Origin: Bacteroidales bacterium
GTDB taxonomy: Bacteria > Bacteroidota > Bacteroidia > Bacteroidales > WCHB1-69
Length of the DNA: 51,552 nucleotides
Assembly: GCA_024400815.1 (NCBI GenBank)
Contig: JAKSMD010000006.1
Coordinates: 1-51,552 of the forward strand
Direction: 5' to 3'
Numbering within the stretch: the first letter of the stretch is position 1; every line of letters starts with the position of its first letter. A program made the translations under genes and the position numbers. Under the pieces are notes generated by a model, which did no database searches, had not been told where the DNA came from, and was given only the letters and a program-made list of their open reading frames with translations. Positions 49,304-51,552 of the stretch are shown in pieces.

Positions 49304-51552
49304 TTATTCGTTGACTTTGCATACGAGGTTTCTGTCGCCAAATGCATCATCGATTTTACCGACGGTAGGCCAGTATTTTTCGGTGTGTGCCAATGGGAAG
49401 GCGGCTTGCTGACGGGTGTAAGGACGAGTCCATTCGTCGGCGCAAACCACGTTCATTGTGTGTGGCGCATTCTTGATGACATTGTTGTCGCGGTCAGCAC
49501 GACCTTCTTCGATATCGCGGATTTCTTGACGGATAGCGATCATAGCGTCGCAGAAGCGGTCGAGTTCGCTCAGCGGTTCGCTTTCGGTCGGTTCAACCAT
49601 CAGAGTGCCGTGTACAGGGAATGCGACGGTAGGAGCATGGAAACCATAGTCCATCAAACGTTTTGCGATGTCGCCAACTTGAACGCCAGCGTGGCGGTCA
49701 AATTCGTTGCAGTCGAGAATCATTTCGTGTGCGCACATACCTTGATGGCCTGTGTACAAAATCTTGTAATGGTCTTGCAATCTTGCGCGGATATAGTTTG
49801 CATTGAGGATAGCACCCTTGGTTACTTCAGCGAGACCTTGGCCGCCTAACATCTTCAAATAGCCGTAGGTGATAGGCAACAAGTAAGCGCTGCCGTAAGG
49901 AGCAGAAGCCACTTGGCTGCCATTTTTGCCTCCGGTAACCACCATAGCGTGGTTTGGAAGGAAGTCCACGAGTTTTTCGCATACAGCGATAGGGCCAACG
50001 CCAGGACCGCCGCCGCCGTGAGGCATAGCGAAGGTTTTGTGCAAGTTGAGGTGACATACATCGGCGCCCATGGTGCCTGGAGAGGTCAAACCTACTTGAG
50101 CATTCATGTTAGCACCGTCCATATAGACGAGACCGCCGTTGTCGTGAACGATTTTGATGATTTCGAGGATGCCTTCTTCGAATACGCCGTGTGTAGAAGG
50201 ATAAGTGATCATCAAGCAAGAAAGGTTGTCGCGATATTGTTCTGCTTTTGCGCGCAAATCTTCAATGTCAACTTCGCCTTGGTCAGTAGCTTTTACGACC
50301 ACAATCTTATTGCCTGCCTTAGCGGAAGAGGCAGGGTTGGTGCCGTGGGCGGAAGAAGGAATCAAGCAGATGTTTCTGTGACCTTCGCCGCGGCTGATAT
50401 GGTAGTTGCGGATAACCGTCATACCCGCATATTCGCCGGCAGCGCCGGAGTTTGGCTGCAGGGAGATGGCTTTGAACCCAGTGACTTTGCAGAGCCATTC
50501 GCTGACTTCTTGAATCATTTCCAGATAACCTTCTGCTTGGTCCGCAGGGGCGTAAGGATGGATATTGCAAGCTTCTGCCCAGCTCAGAGGCAACATTTCG
50601 GCAGCCGCATTCAACTTCATCGTACAGGAACCCAGTGGAATCATAGCGCGGTTGAGTGAAAGATCTTTTACTTCCAACATCTTCATATAGCGCATCATTT
50701 CTGTTTCGGAATGATATTTTTTGAAGATGCTTTGTTGCATGAAGGAAGTTTTACGAACCAATTCGGCAGGAATGCGCAAAGAAGCGTCACAGTTTCCGTT
50801 GCATACGTGTGGCGTGAACGGTTTGCCGGCTGCTGTTGCGAGAATTTCCAAAATCATGTTGAGGTCGTCATGAGAAACGGTTTCGTCCAAAGCGATGCTC
50901 ATGCAGCGGTCGCACCAGTAGCGGAAGTTGACTTTCTTGGAGAGAGCCACTTTTTCAACGTCTTTGGTGGTGATGCCCGCAGGAACTTCCATGCAAACGG
51001 TGTCGAAGAAGTTGGTGTCAGGCTGGTAGCCGTATTTAGCTGCTTCGTCAGCGAGAACGCCGGCGAGTTTGTTCATCTTCAGGGCTTTATTCTTAAGACC
51101 TTCAGCGCCGTGCCACATGCCGTAGAAACCGGCCATAATAGCGGTCAATGCGCTTGCAGTACAGATGTTAGAAGTTGCTCTTTCGCGTTTGATGTGTTGT
51201 TCGCGCGTTTGGAGAGCCATACGGACAGCGCGGTTGCCTTGTGCATCAACAGTAACGCCGATGATACGGCCCGGCATTTGTCTCAAGAATTCTTCGCGGC
51301 ATGCGTAGAAACCAGCAGCAGGACTGCCGAAGCCCATAGGAATGCCGAAACGTTGGGTAGAACCCGTTACGCAGTCAGCGCCCCATTCGCCCGGAGGGGT
51401 GAGCAAGGTGAGTGCGAAAAGGTCGGTGGCAACGCCAACGAAAATGTTCAGGGCGTGAGCTTTTTCTACGAAAGCGCGGAAATCGTGGATTTCGCCGTGT
51501 TGGTTCGGATATTGAATCATCGCACCAAAATAGGTGTTGTCCAATTCAACTT
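49304..51552 (-). CDS. gcvP: Glycine dehydrogenase (decarboxylating), P protein, C-terminal part
   Basis: The open frame runs to the window edge and gives about 749 residues of a protein normally near 950, so about 200 N-terminal residues are missing; the TTG at 51544 is internal. P protein decarboxylates glycine and passes the aminomethyl group to lipoyl-H protein. Both halves of the fused form are present: GSTQRFGIPMGFGSPAAGFYA and QSIFKKYHSETEMMRYMK, then LQPNSGAAGEYAGM and the PLP lysine in LNLHKTFAMPHGGGGPG. The ending is CKVNE. Confidence 0.96.
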   Translation of the reverse strand, partial: VELDNTYFGAMIQYPNQHGEIHDFRAFVEKAHALNIFVGVATDLFALTLLTPPGEWGADCVTGSTQRFGIPMGFGSPAAGFYACREEFLRQMPGRIIGVTVDAQGNRAVRMALQTREQHIKRERATSNICTASALTAIMAGFYGMWHGAEGLKNKALKMNKLAGVLADEAAKYGYQPDTNFFDTVCMEVPAGITTKDVEKVALSKKVNFRYWCDRCMSIALDETVSHDDLNMILEILATAAGKPFTPHVCNGNCDASLRIPAELVRKTSFMQQSIFKKYHSETEMMRYMKMLEVKDLSLNRAMIPLGSCTMKLNAAAEMLPLSWAEACNIHPYAPADQAEGYLEMIQEVSEWLCKVTGFKAISLQPNSGAAGEYAGMTVIRNYHISRGEGHRNICLIPSSAHGTNPASSAKAGNKIVVVKATDQGEVDIEDLRAKAEQYRDNLSCLMITYPSTHGVFEEGILEIIKIVHDNGGLVYMDGANMNAQVGLTSPGTMGADVCHLNLHKTFAMPHGGGGPGVGPIAVCEKLVDFLPNHAMVVTGGKNGSQVASAPYGSAYLLPITYGYLKMLGGQGLAEVTKGAILNANYIRARLQDHYKILYTGHQGMCAHEMILDCNEFDRHAGVQVGDIAKRLMDYGFHAPTVAFPVHGTLMVEPTESEPLSELDRFCDAMIAIRQEIRDIEEGRADRDNNVIKNAPHTMNVVCADEWTRPYTRQQAAFPLAHTEKYWPTVGKIDDAFGDRNLVCKVNE

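Noticed and set aside
1-51552. Mobile elements, CRISPR arrays, tRNA or rRNA genes
   Set aside because: I looked for transposase motifs, regular direct repeats and tRNA-like cloverleaf ends and found none that hold up by eye.

Overview
The window reads as a Bacteroidota chromosome segment, most likely Bacteroidales. The grounds are: type IX secretion/gliding genes (porU, porV, a PorP/SprF barrel, gldJ, gldF, gldG); TAnnTTTG-type -7 promoter boxes upstream of many genes; almost no Shine-Dalgarno sequences; many Sec-type lipoproteins; and Bacteroidota families such as DUF4837, FISUMP, CHU_C and reverse rubrerythrin. I see no tRNA, rRNA, insertion sequence, phage gene or CRISPR array. Most of it is housekeeping chromosome, with three regions richer in envelope and secretion functions.

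Layout. 1-5.6 kb: end of rplT; apt-ilvE on the minus strand; a phosphate acyltransferase followed closely by a diadenylate cyclase; reverse rubrerythrin; lipoate-protein ligase. 5.6-12.1 kb: uvrA and agmatinase overlap by 4 bases on the minus strand; divergent from them is methylmalonyl-CoA mutase small subunit followed by a BtuF-like lipoprotein. The two units share a 14-bp perfect inverted repeat carrying both -7 boxes. 12.2-17.6 kb: DUF4837 lipoprotein, an ECF sigma factor and a membrane protein with a CHU_C domain (minus strand); dprA; a phosphodiester glycosidase and a FISUMP protein transcribed divergently from a second symmetric promoter.

17.7-35.2 kb is the secretion/gliding region. 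Reading leftward on the minus strand: porU, porV, ispF, an M3 peptidase, gldF, gldG, an M16 peptidase and ahcY. Rightward from the porU start: a PorP/SprF protein and gldJ. PorU and PorV act together at the outer membrane to process and attach type IX cargo; the PorP/SprF barrel and GldJ belong to the same secretion/gliding machinery; GldF and GldG are the membrane parts of the gliding-associated ABC transporter. gldK, gldL, gldM, gldN and gldA are not in this window.

35.3-51.5 kb: META lipoprotein, engB and an EnvC-like murein hydrolase activator (minus); purL, a bifunctional-nuclease/UVR protein and a YfhO-like membrane protein (plus); meaB, lon and rpmE2 (minus); a small cysteine-rich exported protein of unknown function (plus); and the 3' part of gcvP (minus, cut by the window edge).

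The part that looks least described is the ECF sigma factor paired with a single-pass membrane protein whose outer part ends in a CHU_C (gliding/type IX sorting-type) domain. It may be a trans-envelope signalling pair, but nothing in the sequence proves which genes it controls. All functions are inferred from sequence recognition alone; no searches were run.
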